From positions 434,001 to 498,000 of the forward strand of contig JBBPSI010000003.1 in the NCBI GenBank assembly GCA_038093515.1: a stretch of 64,000 bases of DNA. The letters are read 5' to 3'. Made by a program: the position numbers and the translations under genes. This stretch comes from Butyriboletus loyo (lineage: Eukaryota; Basidiomycota; Agaricomycetes; Boletales; Boletaceae). The notes under the pieces are model-generated. The model did no database searches and was not told where the DNA came from. It saw only the letters and a list, made by a program, of their open reading frames with translations. How positions within the stretch are numbered: the first letter of the stretch is position 1; every line of letters starts with the position of its first letter. Positions 38,309-49,627 of this stretch are shown here, in pieces.

Positions 38309-39531
38309 ATGTCTTTCCTTGCTTTGGTTGTGAAGCCTTTAGCCTACATCTCTCTTCCAGTTCTTTTATTCCGTTCCATCGCGAATACATCCCCAGTCGG
38401 TCGTTACTACTGGAGAGTCGGCCTCTTCTTGGGCAGTCTTGTTGTTGTATCAACATGGGGAATTGTCGTGGCAGTTGGCATGACCCTTGTCGGTCGCCGA
38501 CACGACGTTAACTATGTTGTAGCACGGACCTTCTATGCCTTGGTCAGCCATGTGCTTGAACTAGAGGTGGAGGTAGAGGGTGAGGAATATCTGCAAACAC
38601 GACCAGCCGTCATGGTCGGGAACCACCAGAGCATGCTTGATATTTTGTGGCTGGCGAGGTCAGCGCCTTCTGTTGTCTTCCATTGTCGTTTCTCCTCGAT
38701 TACTTCTTGGTCTGATCTACGCTTGTTGGTTGACATTCACGCAGAATGTTCCCTCCAAAGGCGTCCATCATGGCTAAGCGGGAGCTCCAGTGGACGCCTC
38801 TCGGACCCTGGATGTACATGTCTGGCACGATCTTCATCGATCGCGGAAATAGTACAAGGGCACACGAATCTCTGGAAGCTGCGGGCGAGGAGATGAAGCG
38901 CGAAGATATTTCGTTGATGATGTACCCGGAAGGAACGCGGCACATTGAAGAAGTGCCTGCCCTGTTGCCATTCAAAAAGGGTGCCTTCCATCTCGCCGTC
39001 CAGGCTGGTCTACCAGTCATACCCGTTGTTTGTGAGAACTACTGGAAGTTGTACCACAAGGGTGTATTCGGTACAGGGGTTATCAAGGTCCGAGGTTAGT
39101 CGGCATTCGTTCTTCCATCGAAGCTCGCGTCGCCCGATACCTTACTGAATAATCCCTTTTGTATGACAGTTCTCCCACCGACACACACGACTGGTTTGAC
39201 AGTAGCGGATGTAGCCGATCTTGCAACACGCACCCGAGAGCATATGCTCACGACTTTACGCGACATTTCCGTCAAGGTGGGGAGCGAAGAAGACAATAAA
39301 CCAGAGGATTCATTCGAATCGACGCCAGAACCACCATCAGCTGAGATATCTTCTGGGCCGGTGGTAGCAGACGATGTCGTTCCTAGCATTCCAGCAACAC
39401 CAAGCGAAGAGACGCGGAGTGAAACAAGTGAGCCATCCGGGTCCGTAAGCCTGCGGCCAGACGGAAGTGTTAGCGAGTATGGAGAGACGGATGACGAGGG
39501 GATGGTTCATATCAGGAGCCCAATTCATTGA
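38309..39531 (+). CDS. SLC1: 1-acyl-sn-glycerol-3-phosphate acyltransferase
   Basis: Exons 38309-38658, 38745-39094 and 39170-39531 give 353 residues. Two hydrophobic helices lie in the first 70 residues (FLALVVKPLAYISLPVLLF and VGLFLGSLVVVSTWGIVVAVG). Then come the acyltransferase motifs NHQSMLD (about 105, the NHx4D catalytic site), FIDRGNS, PEGTR (about 178) and LPVIPVV. The enzyme adds the second acyl chain to lysophosphatidate to make phosphatidate in the ER, a core step of phospholipid and triacylglycerol synthesis. The last 110 residues are acidic, Ser/Pro-rich and absent from the yeast enzyme. The two introns are 86 and 75 nt, longer than most in the window. Confidence 0.94.
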
Positions 39532-40471
39532 CATTGGTAACAATTTCGTTCTAATAACGAGAACTTGATACCCTTGTCTAGTCGTTGGCAACAGCGACGT
39601 AATACATGTAGATACGCTGGGAAGGTCCATTGGCAATACCAAACAATTCGTAACTCCGATTGGCGATTATCGATTAGTATTACACTACATAGAGCCTTGC
39701 TTAGCGATGTTGCTTCGTATGGAAAGCGGCGATTATAACTGACGCTTTCTTCCGGATTAGTGAAGCTACGCATGAGGCTTCCATATCGTACTGCCAAGTC
39801 TTCTGATTAGTATTGTCGCCGGCCAGCCATTTTTTGAGGCCATTTGTTGGGAAGGGTTGGGTAAGTCACACCGCGGGCATCAGCTAATTCGAAGCACCGG
39901 TCTTGGTCCGATCTACCAAAGCTCTTAATACAGCATTACTCAGTCACCCACGGGTCACTGGGCCAATACGAATTCGGTTCTCAAGAACGTTTGTTTCCCC
40001 AGTGAAACTCGATGCCTAATATGTTACAATTTGTTATATTCACGTCAAGTCGGAGTTCCATACAGTTCAAGTCAGCGGCACGCAGATATTTAATAGCTCT
40101 ACTCCCTCCAGATCGAAGGTCACCTCCTATTTTGGCCATACGAACGTTGGTGTTGAAAAATATGCTCCATTACGCGACTGCGTTGACCAAGTCAAACTGT
40201 CGAATTGCACGTCGTGTCTTCCACTCAGAGTTGATATAAGTGGTGGTCGGCGGATCTACGCTGTATGCTGAAACCTGCTGCACCTCCGCCTCGCTAACGT
40301 GGGCTTTTTCACGCACACGTCGACAACTCCGAGAATTTTCAATTTGGCCGGCAAATTCCTCGTCTTCTCCGCTGCCTCAAGCAATCGGATTATCGCCGGT
40401 AGGAGTCCGTCTCGTGTGTCGCGATTTCGTTAATCACCTTCCGCGACCTTCTCAGCCACAGGTTGCCCGAC
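39532..40471. other. intergenic, no gene seen
   Basis: Almost 1 kb separates LPAAT from GDPD, both +. Short open frames lack family resemblance and codon-like structure. Confidence 0.4.
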
Positions 40472-40478
40472 TATATAA
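40472..40478 (+). promoter_or_regulatory. TATA-like box upstream of the GDPD gene
   Basis: TATATAA lies 95-89 bp before the ATG at 40567, followed by a CT-rich stretch (40490-40555). Confidence 0.5.
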
Positions 40479-40566
40479 GCCGTCCGAGCTTCTCTGGTTT
40501 TACACCCCATCCTTTTGCTCCTTTGGGTCCCCGTCTTATCTCCCTCCCATTAGCAAAGTGTGACCA

Positions 40567-42002
40567 ATGACACCTTCGACCTTACCTGGTACGTGTTTTG
40601 TTGTATTCGGCCGCTGTCCTTGTCACCAAGATCGTGGTTTAGAATGTTGGGGTCACCGCGGTGTACGTCGATCGGGGTCAAAGTTGCGAATACCTACCTA
40701 GTCAACCTTTCTCCTACAGGCCTCTGGAGCATACCCCGAGAACACGCTCGCCAGCTTTGAAGCCGCCATACGAGATGGAGCTGAAGGCATCGAGAGTGGT
40801 ATTTAATCACCCTCCTTGGTGACCTTACACGTAACCTGTGTCTCAGATGTCCATGTCTCGGCGGATGATGTGGTAGTGATGTTTCATGATCCTGGTGAGC
40901 GACACCAATGATCCTCCTTACCCTTTTCGGTAACACGTTGCAATGTGCGCAAATGAAGCTCTTGACAGGACGACGGATTCGAAAGGTACATATTCCGTGC
41001 CCTGATGGCACGTTCTACGAGTGACCAATAGAGTCCAGGGTTAATTCGAGAACGAAATTGGTCCGGCAAAGACGGTATGCAGCATCTTCGCACCAAGAAG
41101 GAACCCAAACAAACCATTCCCACGTTTGCGGAGACCGTTGCACTGCTGATGAAAGTACGTTTACTGCATATGTCATAGGTACGCTCACGGGTCCACAAAT
41201 TCTGCCAGCCTGAGAACCAGCATGTGAAGTTTAACGTTGACGTCAAAGTACAAAATGACCCGGATCGCCTTTTTCGACTAATGCATGTCATTGTTTCTGC
41301 GCAGTCAGAATGGGAAACAAAGCTTGCGCCCCGCATATTGCTTGGACTTTGGCATCCGCGTTTCGTGGCACACGCAAAGGCGAGATTACCCTATTGCCGC
41401 AGGTCACACATTGGCGTTAGCACAACTTTGGCGCGCGAATACTTCTGGGATGATGTGGAAGTGTTTTCAATGGCGTTCTCCACATTAGCGGGAACTGATG
41501 GCTTGAAGTAAGTGGGAACTTGAAAGTGTCATTCGACCCGATTCGTACTCACGTTTCCTCTTCAGCTTCCGCCAAGAGTGCAGAGCTGCCGGCAAAAAGC
41601 TAATGGTATGGACGGTGAACGAGGCAGAGCATATGATGGAAGTCAGTAGTCGTTGTCTCGCATCCGGTCCAGCCCGATTGACTGTCTTGGTCAAGTGTGT
41701 GCGTTGGGAAGCCGACGTTATCCTGACTGATGTGACAGAGAAGTGGTTGGGTCTGCGAGAGGCCCTGAAAGGTACGACTCACAACGCCGACCCCTATGTG
41801 AAGTTGATACCAACTATACTTAGTTGACTATGATACCACTCTGGCTCAACACGGCCGTTGGTTTCTCTGGACGACGTGGAAATTCTACCTCCCGGGTATT
41901 ATGCTACATCGTATCAGCAAGTATGCCCTGGAGAAGACTGCTGGCTCCTTCGACAAATTTTCACTGCCGGAGCCGATTGCGATCGAGGGCGTACCTGTCT
42001 GA
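40567..42002 (+). CDS. glycerophosphodiester phosphodiesterase
   Basis: Ten exons (40567-40588, 40643-40662, 40720-40798, 40847-40894, 40959-40985, 41039-41154, 41209-41507, 41566-41641, 41696-41771, 41824-42002) give 313 residues. GHRGASGAYPENTLASFEAAI, EGIESDVHVSADDVVVMFHDP, KFNVDVKV and VWTVNE are the GDPD catalytic-domain landmarks, with the active-site His in HRG and metal-binding Glu/Asp in ESD. The enzyme splits glycerophosphodiesters such as glycerophosphocholine into glycerol-3-phosphate and an alcohol. It starts almost at the active site and has no signal peptide, so it is probably cytosolic. The stretch 41642-41695 is a 54-nt intron by family comparison, but would read through in frame if kept. 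Confidence 0.9.
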
Positions 42003-42366
42003 GACTAAACATCCGCGTTGACTCCGTCAACGGACTTGAAAACTCATCGGTTATCAGTTGTCAGTCGATAGCGTTGGTGATGGGGAAGTAGATTTGGTTG
42101 TCATCTTGTAGTTATCATGGCTCGAGGGTGGTTACCCTCGTACTATACCCTCAATATGTTGCTCAAATAGATCTAGGAGGAACCCGGGAAATAAGAGGGT
42201 CCGAGTCATGCTTAGTCATCATCGGAATGGCTGTTCTCCACACTTGAGGGGGCTGCATGCCAGTTAAACAACTTATCGCATTTCTCTCCTTGACCGTATC
42301 TGTCGCCGTCGACTGGTTCTCACAGCAGCTCTGACTCCATTCGAGGCACCGCTTGCTTCAGTCATA
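42003..42366. other. intergenic, promoter of the 641-residue gene
   Basis: There are only flanking sequences between two + genes. No coding or structured element was recognised. Confidence 0.4.
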
Positions 42367-44292
42367 ATGATGCATTCTACCTACTACCACCCAAGCGACG
42401 ACCCCATGCATCGCAGAACTCATCGCACACGGTTTTCCGTATCAAAACTGTCTTCGGAAACCGTTCAGACCCTCCCCGAATATTCGTCGCCACCTAACTG
42501 GAGTAACTCTGTTGGCCCACCCCCGCTCACAGAAGCGGAGTCCGACAGACCGCCCGATTACCCAGAAACCGCAGACGAGGCAGACGCGGATACAGAAGGC
42601 GACGAAGAAGAGCATGTTGTCCATGCGCAGCATCATCTAGGTCATCCACCCTCACGGCGGTCGTCCACATACATTCGCAGACGCAAGCGGATTCCTGCGA
42701 CTGCCTCCGATCCCTTCCTTGACACGCTGCTTGAACGCAGTGTACACGCGCTCGAGATGTCTAACGCCTTGCTTCGCACCACCGTGTCCACGCACTCAAG
42801 TCTTTCCACCCTCTTTTCCTCCGAAAATGAGTCCGATCATTTTTTGGAGGTGCGTGCTCGGAACTTGTCCACTCGGATCAGGGTGAACAGTGGGGTACAT
42901 GCAACATGGATGGACCACTTAGAAGAAATATCGGAAGGGGTTGATAAGCTATTCGGAGAGCAGGGGAGATGTCATTCTGCTTATTCGGACGAAGGGGCTG
43001 TGAGCCGAAGTTTACCCACAACCACCGTGCCAGATTTAAAGCATCGACGAAAACCATCAATTCTGGAGTTGGGTGTGTCGTCGAACTCTCATCTTCGATA
43101 TTCGCATCCTACTCGTGACGTACTGGTTGCCCCTGCTCCAAGGGCACTTACACAGTATGTCGAGTCCACCGCGGATCCACAGTTGATAACATTGCCTTCC
43201 ACGTTGGGGTTGCGGGCATTTGGATCCTCTCACTCAGTTCATTCTCGAGAATCTTCGTCTGCGCATCGTCAGGAGGTACAATTTCCATCTACGGCAGCGA
43301 TTCTGCCTAAGACCCAGCCAGAGAGCACCACTCCAGCGTATCATTATTTGTCAAATCTTGTCAATCGCTCAGCATCTCTGACACCCCCATCTTCTGCTCG
43401 GTTGTTGCGCTCTCGCGTCAGATGTACATCTGCCAGCCCAACAAGCACAGTGCGAGGCACGAAGTCTACATTTTCACTTTCCTCTGCGCGAACACAGTAC
43501 TTGTCTCCAGATCGCATTCGGTCGGCAATACAAGCACAGAACTCGATATTTATACCCGGGAGGCCCTCCACTCCCCCAGACCCATTACCCACGATGCCTG
43601 CTGACGAGGAACACTCGCCATCGTCGTCAGAATCTTCTGATCGCCCGACTGGCTATCGAACTGTTCAGTCATTGCGTAAAATTCTCGACGATCATCCCTC
43701 TTCGACATCTGTCAATACCCTTCGGCGTAAAGATTCGAAACCCCGTCGTGCCCCTTCTTTCCTTCCTATTACACCACCTCCAGCTCCAATTCAAGGCACA
43801 TCGACGGCCACGGCATCCGTATCGCGACTCTACACCAAAGCACGTCATTCGATGTCCACCCGCCCTCCGTCGCCCCCTGTACATTCCTCACTGAAGCTGC
43901 GCTCGGTACCTCCAACACCTTCTCCGTCTCCGAGCACGATGAGCCTGTCCGAAGTGTTTGGGAATGGCATGGCAAGAGTGATGGGGAGTGCACCCTCGTC
44001 AGGTGTTTCAACACCGAAGCGTATCAGTTTTGCAGCGCTTCCGGAGTCTTACTCCGGCTCGCGGCCTGGTATGTCAAAGCTGAGGCAGCGGAAGAGCAAG
44101 AAGAAGAGCAAGCAGGTAAACGGTAGTGATGAAGAGGAAGCAAGTGGTTGGTTAAAGACTTTGTTGAGTGCAGGGTTGTCTTCGCGGGTGGTGGCTGGTA
44201 TGGGGAGTCGAGAAGAGAGAATGGAGGAGAGAATGGCGCGGGGATGGGGAACCAGACCTGGATATGGGATATTAGATGACTGGGCTGTATGA
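42367..44292 (+). CDS. Ser/Pro-rich protein of unknown function, 641 residues
   Basis: A single open exon begins in context CATAATGATGC. The product is rich in Ser, Pro, Thr and Arg. A helical, more conserved-looking segment at about 105-200 (SDPFLDTLLERSVHALEMSNALLRTT, then VHATWMDHLEEISEGVDKLFGE) could be a short coiled coil. A lysine-rich patch (LRQRKSKKKSKQ) precedes a compact C-terminal block (GWLKTLLSAGLSSRVVAGMGSREER and GYGILDDWAV). The Ser/Pro regions hold many SP and TP sites. No membrane helix is evident. The ATG at 42370 directly follows and would serve equally. No family is recognised. Confidence 0.75.
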   Translation: MMHSTYYHPSDDPMHRRTHRTRFSVSKLSSETVQTLPEYSSPPNWSNSVGPPPLTEAESDRPPDYPETADEADADTEGDEEEHVVHAQHHLGHPPSRRSSTYIRRRKRIPATASDPFLDTLLERSVHALEMSNALLRTTVSTHSSLSTLFSSENESDHFLEVRARNLSTRIRVNSGVHATWMDHLEEISEGVDKLFGEQGRCHSAYSDEGAVSRSLPTTTVPDLKHRRKPSILELGVSSNSHLRYSHPTRDVLVAPAPRALTQYVESTADPQLITLPSTLGLRAFGSSHSVHSRESSSAHRQEVQFPSTAAILPKTQPESTTPAYHYLSNLVNRSASLTPPSSARLLRSRVRCTSASPTSTVRGTKSTFSLSSARTQYLSPDRIRSAIQAQNSIFIPGRPSTPPDPLPTMPADEEHSPSSSESSDRPTGYRTVQSLRKILDDHPSSTSVNTLRRKDSKPRRAPSFLPITPPPAPIQGTSTATASVSRLYTKARHSMSTRPPSPPVHSSLKLRSVPPTPSPSPSTMSLSEVFGNGMARVMGSAPSSGVSTPKRISFAALPESYSGSRPGMSKLRQRKSKKKSKQVNGSDEEEASGWLKTLLSAGLSSRVVAGMGSREERMEERMARGWGTRPGYGILDDWAV

Positions 44293-44610
44293 GAGATCCT
44301 GGACAGGCTTACCAAGGGTCTGAGGGGGGTGATGAAGTAACTTATGAAGGTGTATATGTATGGCTGTCTGATAGCGATCCACGAACCCGAAAATATTCAT
44401 TCTGGATTATTACTCTATTTTCTGTATCGGTGGGCCAATCTCAAGAACACTGACATTGACCGGAAGCCTGCGCACGAAACAAACATAGAGGCATATCATT
44501 GACATGCATGGAAGTACATAATAGTGCATAGGGTACATAGAAGCTTAGTATCGACGGACTTCTTTCGTCCCCGTTCCTCAAAACGAGCCCTCGATCATTG
44601 ATTTGAATCG
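44293..44610. other. intergenic between convergent genes
   Basis: This holds the 3' flanks of the 641-residue gene (+) and the tail-anchored protein (-). Nothing else was seen. Confidence 0.45.
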
Positions 44611-45567
44611 CTACAGGTAGGCAAGTCCAATGGCAACCATGAGGCCACCCAGGACACCAGCAACCACCATTTGAAAAAAACCCATCCCCCTAGTTTGCGG
44701 TTCTTCCAGGAAAAACGTACCGGGCATGCCCCTTTGCTGAGAGTCGATTGCATGCTTCAAATCTTCGACGCGATCACTGACGACAACCCAGACGGTGCCG
44801 TTCGCCTTTTCTGTTGGCACTCTCGCCATCGCGCGATGAGCAGGGGGAGCGTTGATGATGGCGACATGTTTTCCCTCACGTTGGGCGGTCCGCTTAACGT
44901 CATCGAGGTCCTCGCGAGGCGTGCGGAAGACCTTGAATAGAGGTGTGCTAGCACGCAGCACAGTATTAAGGCTGGTATCGGTGACTCGGGATTGAGAGAA
45001 AGGCAACCATGGGCGAGGAGATAGCGAGTTTGAATGATGAGGGAAGAATTCAAACTCCTCCCCGTTCTGGACATCATTGTCTTCCTCGTCGACATTTCTG
45101 GACCATGATGCAGAAAGGTTTTCCTCTTCCTCTTCCTCTCGTATGAGGCTCGGAGACAAGTGAGTTCCCCTCCGGCTTGCAATAGGCTCCGTGACAGGTT
45201 CAGTCGGTGTAAGGGAACCGTGTTCCCCGTCGCTTGGGGTGTACAGGCGCATCTTATGAGACGGAGAGACCCAGTTCGGATTCCTCCAATGCCAACGTTT
45301 TCCCGGAGGAGGCTTAAAAACGGGCTTTTCACGGACAGGCGAGAAATCTGGGGATGGTGGCGGGGTGGCATGGGGTGACCCTCCCGACGAGGCTGGAGGT
45401 GACGGAAGTGGCGTGGAGTGACTCTTGCGGGTGCCCGAGACAGTTTCCGTGAACATAGAGGTTTCTTCAGGGCACACAAACGTTCCGTTCTTCCGCCTGT
45501 GGCCTTGCATGGGCAACCCACATTTGTGGCAATGAGGGCGTCTCCTTAGGCTAGTGGAAGTCGACAT
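44611..45567 (-). CDS. tail-anchored protein with zinc-ribbon-like N terminus
   Basis: The gene is intronless, with 318 residues from the ATG at 45567. It begins MSTSTSLRRRPHCHKCGLPMQ, then GHRRKNGTFVCPEE: a CHKC pair and a later Cys suggest a small metal-binding ribbon. The middle is Ser/Pro- and acid-rich (REEEEEENL). A structured stretch follows (APPAHRAMARVPTEKANGTVWVVVSDRVEDLKHAID). The last 25 residues form one hydrophobic helix (GFFQMVVAGVLGGLMVAIGLAYL), which ends the protein. This is a tail-anchor topology with the bulk in the cytosol. The frame stays open upstream of the ATG to about 45681 without another ATG. A possible 5' UTR intron has its donor near 45691. No family was recognised. 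Confidence 0.72.
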   Translation of the reverse strand: MSTSTSLRRRPHCHKCGLPMQGHRRKNGTFVCPEETSMFTETVSGTRKSHSTPLPSPPASSGGSPHATPPPSPDFSPVREKPVFKPPPGKRWHWRNPNWVSPSHKMRLYTPSDGEHGSLTPTEPVTEPIASRRGTHLSPSLIREEEEEENLSASWSRNVDEEDNDVQNGEEFEFFPHHSNSLSPRPWLPFSQSRVTDTSLNTVLRASTPLFKVFRTPREDLDDVKRTAQREGKHVAIINAPPAHRAMARVPTEKANGTVWVVVSDRVEDLKHAIDSQQRGMPGTFFLEEPQTRGMGFFQMVVAGVLGGLMVAIGLAYL

Positions 45568-46361
45568 CCCGATTTCCTGGACTTGGATGCTTTTGAGGGT
45601 ATAAAGGTTCTTCTGATACCAGAGCACAGGGAACACGCGTCCGGACCATGCGTCAGTTCTACATCGAGAAGGGACAGGCAAAGTAACTTACCAACTACTA
45701 TCGTTGGCTTCGATGGCAGCGGGGGGTCCTCAAGTATCCCACTCTCGAACTTATATCATGCCTACTTACCGAGGACTGCATCACAAGGGTCGGAGAAGTC
45801 ATCAAGGTCTTGAGAGTTGAAGAGAACGATTCCCTAATTCGGGACAAGACGACGGATGAATGTGAGGTTGCGGTGGCGACCTAGACGTTACAAGCTCTGC
45901 CACTTTCAACCGGGACTCGAGGCAACTTGGAGGGCAACATGTCGGTACAAGCGGTTGTTGTATTTTGCGCCAACAAGGAGACTCGAAAGAACACCTTGAT
46001 TACGTTGGTCTCCAGCAGCTTATCTAACCTTTATGCAGCTTGACACTTGTAGACAAGTTGAATGAGTTACTCCATTGCAAGGTCATCGATACAGGCTGTC
46101 TGCAAGCTACTTAAATTCGTTGTCGTGATAGTATCACCAGACATGGCGCACATGAAGCCTCGCACTCCAAGACGCTAACAAGTTTTCAAGGGAAGTATCA
46201 AAGATACAGTTGCAAGACTATAGCGGTGGCATGTCGAGTCCGGCGAACCAGGACGACGACTGTGCTAGATGGAGAGGCCGGGTAGGTAGAGACCATATAG
46301 AGTAAGGAACCATGGCATAATATCAAAGGTGTGCCAGTGAGCGACCATGACAGTATTCTCC
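45568..46361. other. intergenic, no gene seen
   Basis: This lies between two minus-strand genes. I see only the presumed promoter of the tail-anchored gene and the 3' flank of BUD31. Confidence 0.4.
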
Positions 46362-47006
46362 TCATGAGTCCGAGCTGCAACCACGACAGCCTGGATTTCA
46401 TCTATTTAGTCACAGAGCAAAGAAGACAACCACTTAGACAAACCGCAGTGTACACACTCCACTACAGTGTTCGCACGGATCTGGGCCTTGGGCACACGGC
46501 AAATGCATGTTGAGCCTTGGTAATTCATGTCCTAAACGATCATAAGCCGGAAATTATAGATTGGACACGGAAATGGTTCACCTTTGTCTGAATACACCTC
46601 AGGCAACATAGCTTTTCATAGCCAGTTTTCTTCCACTTGGCAATCAAACTAATACAGTTTAGCGTCGAGGCCACATACATGAGGAGGAAACTCACTTGGC
46701 GTCTGCATACCCTTCCTTCAGCAGCCAGTCGTATAATTCCCTGGATATAGCCTCACGCTTGTAGTAAAGCTCGTAAATATATCGGGAACGAGTGTGCGAG
46801 ATACGCATGATGGGCCACAGCGACTCGGCTTTGCGCTTGCCCTCGTGCGACTCGTTTTCCGCATCCCTCATTTTCTTCGCGTAGTCATCGAGAACCTGCG
46901 ACAAATGAGCATCTGAAAATGCCCATCTTCATATCGTGCCTACATTCTCGATGTCTTCGAAACCTTCTGGGGATTTCTTAGTTCTTGTGGTCCGTATTTT
47001 GGGCAT
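46362..47006 (-). CDS. BUD31: Bud31/G10 splicing factor
   Basis: Exons on the minus strand are 47006-46944, 46895-46696, 46648-46582, 46531-46444 and 46390-46362, giving 148 residues, close to the usual 145-157. [85 protein letters not shown] and the cysteine-rich end CICRVPK, ECVHCGCRGC follow the G10/Bud31 family without gaps. Bud31 is a zinc-binding component of the activated spliceosome (NineTeen-related complex) in the nucleus. The in-frame stop comes three residues after the last conserved Cys. Confidence 0.95.
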
Positions 47007-47624
47007 TTGTACCAGTGTGAACGCTGTGGGAATTTCGAGGCTACAGCGCTTGCTGACCAAGCCACCTTGTCTGTTTGGTTTGGTATGTCGCATTCTATCA
47101 AGTAGTTGCGGCCCTTTCTCCTCCAATTCGCTATGGTATTTAATAATATGATCGCACACGTCGCTCCATGCCTCGTGGTTAGCCATCGCTTTTTCGTCTT
47201 GATTATATCTCGAATAGTGCGGTCAAGTAGAGGCGCGTCCACCGAATATTTGCAACAGAAACAAAGATGAATCGATGAACCCATAAAGCCGTCGTGCTTT
47301 ATGTAAATCACGAGAGTCCTGTAGTGACAAGGATGGCCATTTAGTGTCTACTATATCACGATGTTGTGGTAGACAAATATATAATTTCTCTCTCTGTAAC
47401 AGCAAAAGTAAATAAATAAATAACAAGTTCCTTAGTGATTACGTAGCGCTGTTCAAAACGCGATGCACGCAAGCTCATCACCGTTTCTACGCCCCTCTCA
47501 TCGATACACACCAAGCAGTGGAACAATCGCATTTCTTCTCTTCGCGCTCTCTCGAACGTATTTACGTCGACTCGCTTTCTGTCTGGCCTATTGCATGTCC
47601 ATTGTTTACTAAACCCCTTTCGAC
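47007..47624. other. divergent promoter region, BUD31 and DP1 genes
   Basis: A 618-bp gap lies between diverging start codons. Nothing coding was recognised. Confidence 0.45.
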
Positions 47625-49627
47625 ATGCCCCTGGTCGTGCCAGCCCTTCGGTTCTTTGTCGTGTTCTTGAATGTCTACGAAACATTCAAGACTTTAAAGC
47701 CTCCTCCTCCGTCCGCGCGGCGAGGTGGAAAACCGAGTGTCCGTGCCACAACCCAGAGGAAGAGGGATCTCAAAGGTTGTTTGGCTGTTTGGGTCGTTTG
47801 GGTAACGCTGAATGGACAGATTACTCAAGTCGAAGTCTCATCTGATTTCTGTAGTGCTGTTATGCGGTATACGAGAGAACGTTCGACCGGGTCGTTGGTA
47901 TATTCCTCCCCTTTTACAGCGAAATCAAATCAGTATTTCTGCTTTTCCTTGTGTTGACTCGTGCTAAAGTGCGTGGTAATTGTGGTGTACATTCGCTGAT
48001 GTTAATATTGCTATAGGGCGCAGAACCACTGTTTCTTCATGTTCTTCGTCCCCTCATCAAGCCTTACGCTGCTGTTGTGGAGCCAACGTTGGAGCTCTCA
48101 CGCGACATAGGGGATTTCTTTTTCGCTCTTTTGCAAGTTCCACTGGATTACATCCTCTCCTCGCCTTGGTTTCCTTGGCGTGCTGCAGAATTGGAAGAAG
48201 AGCCTGGCGAGTTGTCTTCTGGCACCCGCATTAGCTCAGCCGACTCAGGAAACCCAACATGCACAAGCAGTCACTCCGGTATTCCAATTCTTGTTGACCA
48301 CGTTGGTGCTGCGCAGACTTCTCGGGCGCAAAATCAATGTCACGAGTCCGTCCGCAGTGTTTCTAATAGTCAACGCTCGAATGGCCATCCGTCTGTAAAT
48401 AATCCTACCGACTCAAGAGCTTCTCGTAATCGACAGTCGAGATCGGCTTCGACTATGTCACTCCCCGCGTACAGCGAACATCCATCCTACGACCCACCTC
48501 GATATTCTCGGACCCTATCTAGGCGTAATGGACACGAACCCCCTACTTCTGCCTACCCCCCGCCAGGTCAAGAAGCGCCCATCTCTGTGCTTGACCCGCT
48601 TGCGACCACCCCTGAGTACCGCTCACCCGAGTGGAGGACATACCCGGCATTTCCGTCTGCGTACCCACCCACACCCCTACCTGCATCAGCCTCCTTGCCT
48701 AGCTCAGTTACCCCGAGGTCAGACAATGATCATCGTCGCGTTTCCCACTCTGCATACCCCCTTATTCCTGAGGATGAGCAGGATTTTGGCGAGACGCTTG
48801 AGAGACACCACGAGGGACACCCCGGCCCCGTGCACAACTCAAGCAACAACAAAGTACCTTCCGGGGTTAATAGCTATCAACAAAGTTCCGATACTACCCA
48901 ACAACCAGATGAAGATACCCTCGATGACAGTATGTGTAGTAGTGAGGCAGGTCTAAGCGAGGATGACTTTGGCGCATCGTTGAGGACTCCCCATCGTTCC
49001 TCAGAAGCCATACCATCCAGTGCATATTCTTCCGTCGATAGCTTGACTAGTGCACTCACTACCGCCGATAACGCATCCCCCTTACGAACGAAGACGTCAT
49101 CAGACTCTTTGAGCTCTGGGTCTTCGTCTCTAGCTGGTCGAAAGCGCACTCATGGAGCTTTTCAAGGAAAAGCACGGAGTACGCTCCCGACATCTCACTC
49201 CAGAAACGCCACCCTGCGTGGAAGACCTCCCATCCCCCTGGATCCTCTGCAATCGAGCACAAGTGAAGGCGACGATGAGGGTGAAGTGGGTGACGATGAC
49301 AGTAGCATCAAGGCCAAGAGGCAGAGAGTGTTGGACCCTTTGAAGCGAAAGTCCACCGTGCGCCCCGCTGCAAGGGGGATGGTTAATGTACGCAAAGCTC
49401 TTTTGCCGTTGAGGAGTGCTACAGCCCGCGGTCGTGCTGTTACAACTGTGTCTCAAGCAACAGTCCGAACCAGAACAAGATCCGCTACGACAAATAACTC
49501 GACTCTTAACGGGAGGAAACCAACACTTGTATCCCGTCAAGTTGTGCGCGGCGGGCCACAGGGAGTCGTTAAAAGCCCTAGCACTTCCTCTTCTCAGTCT
49601 GGAACTTTGAAAGGAAGGGCATATTAA
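47625..49627 (+). CDS. DP1/Yop1/HVA22 (REEP) family protein with long C-terminal extension
   Basis: Exons 47625-47801, 47855-47968 and 48017-49627 give 633 residues. Residues 1-160 follow the TB2/DP1/HVA22 family: YETFKTLK, AVWVVWCCYAVYERTFDRVVGIFLPFYSEIKSVFLLFLVLTRAKGAEPLFLHVLRPLIKPY. These proteins insert hydrophobic hairpins into the ER and bend it into tubules. Yeast Yop1 ends near residue 180. Here about 470 further residues follow, Ser/Pro/Thr-rich with a basic end (GRKRTHG, RARGMVNVRKALLPLRS). Several PPAY/PPRYS-like stretches near 260-290 may be PY-type motifs. The first 60 residues include a basic patch (ARRGGKPSVRATTQRKR) where Yop1 has its first hairpin. Confidence 0.87.

Noticed and set aside
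41508..41565. Possible frameshift in the GDPD gene
   Set aside because: A normal 58-nt GT..AG intron explains the change of frame.
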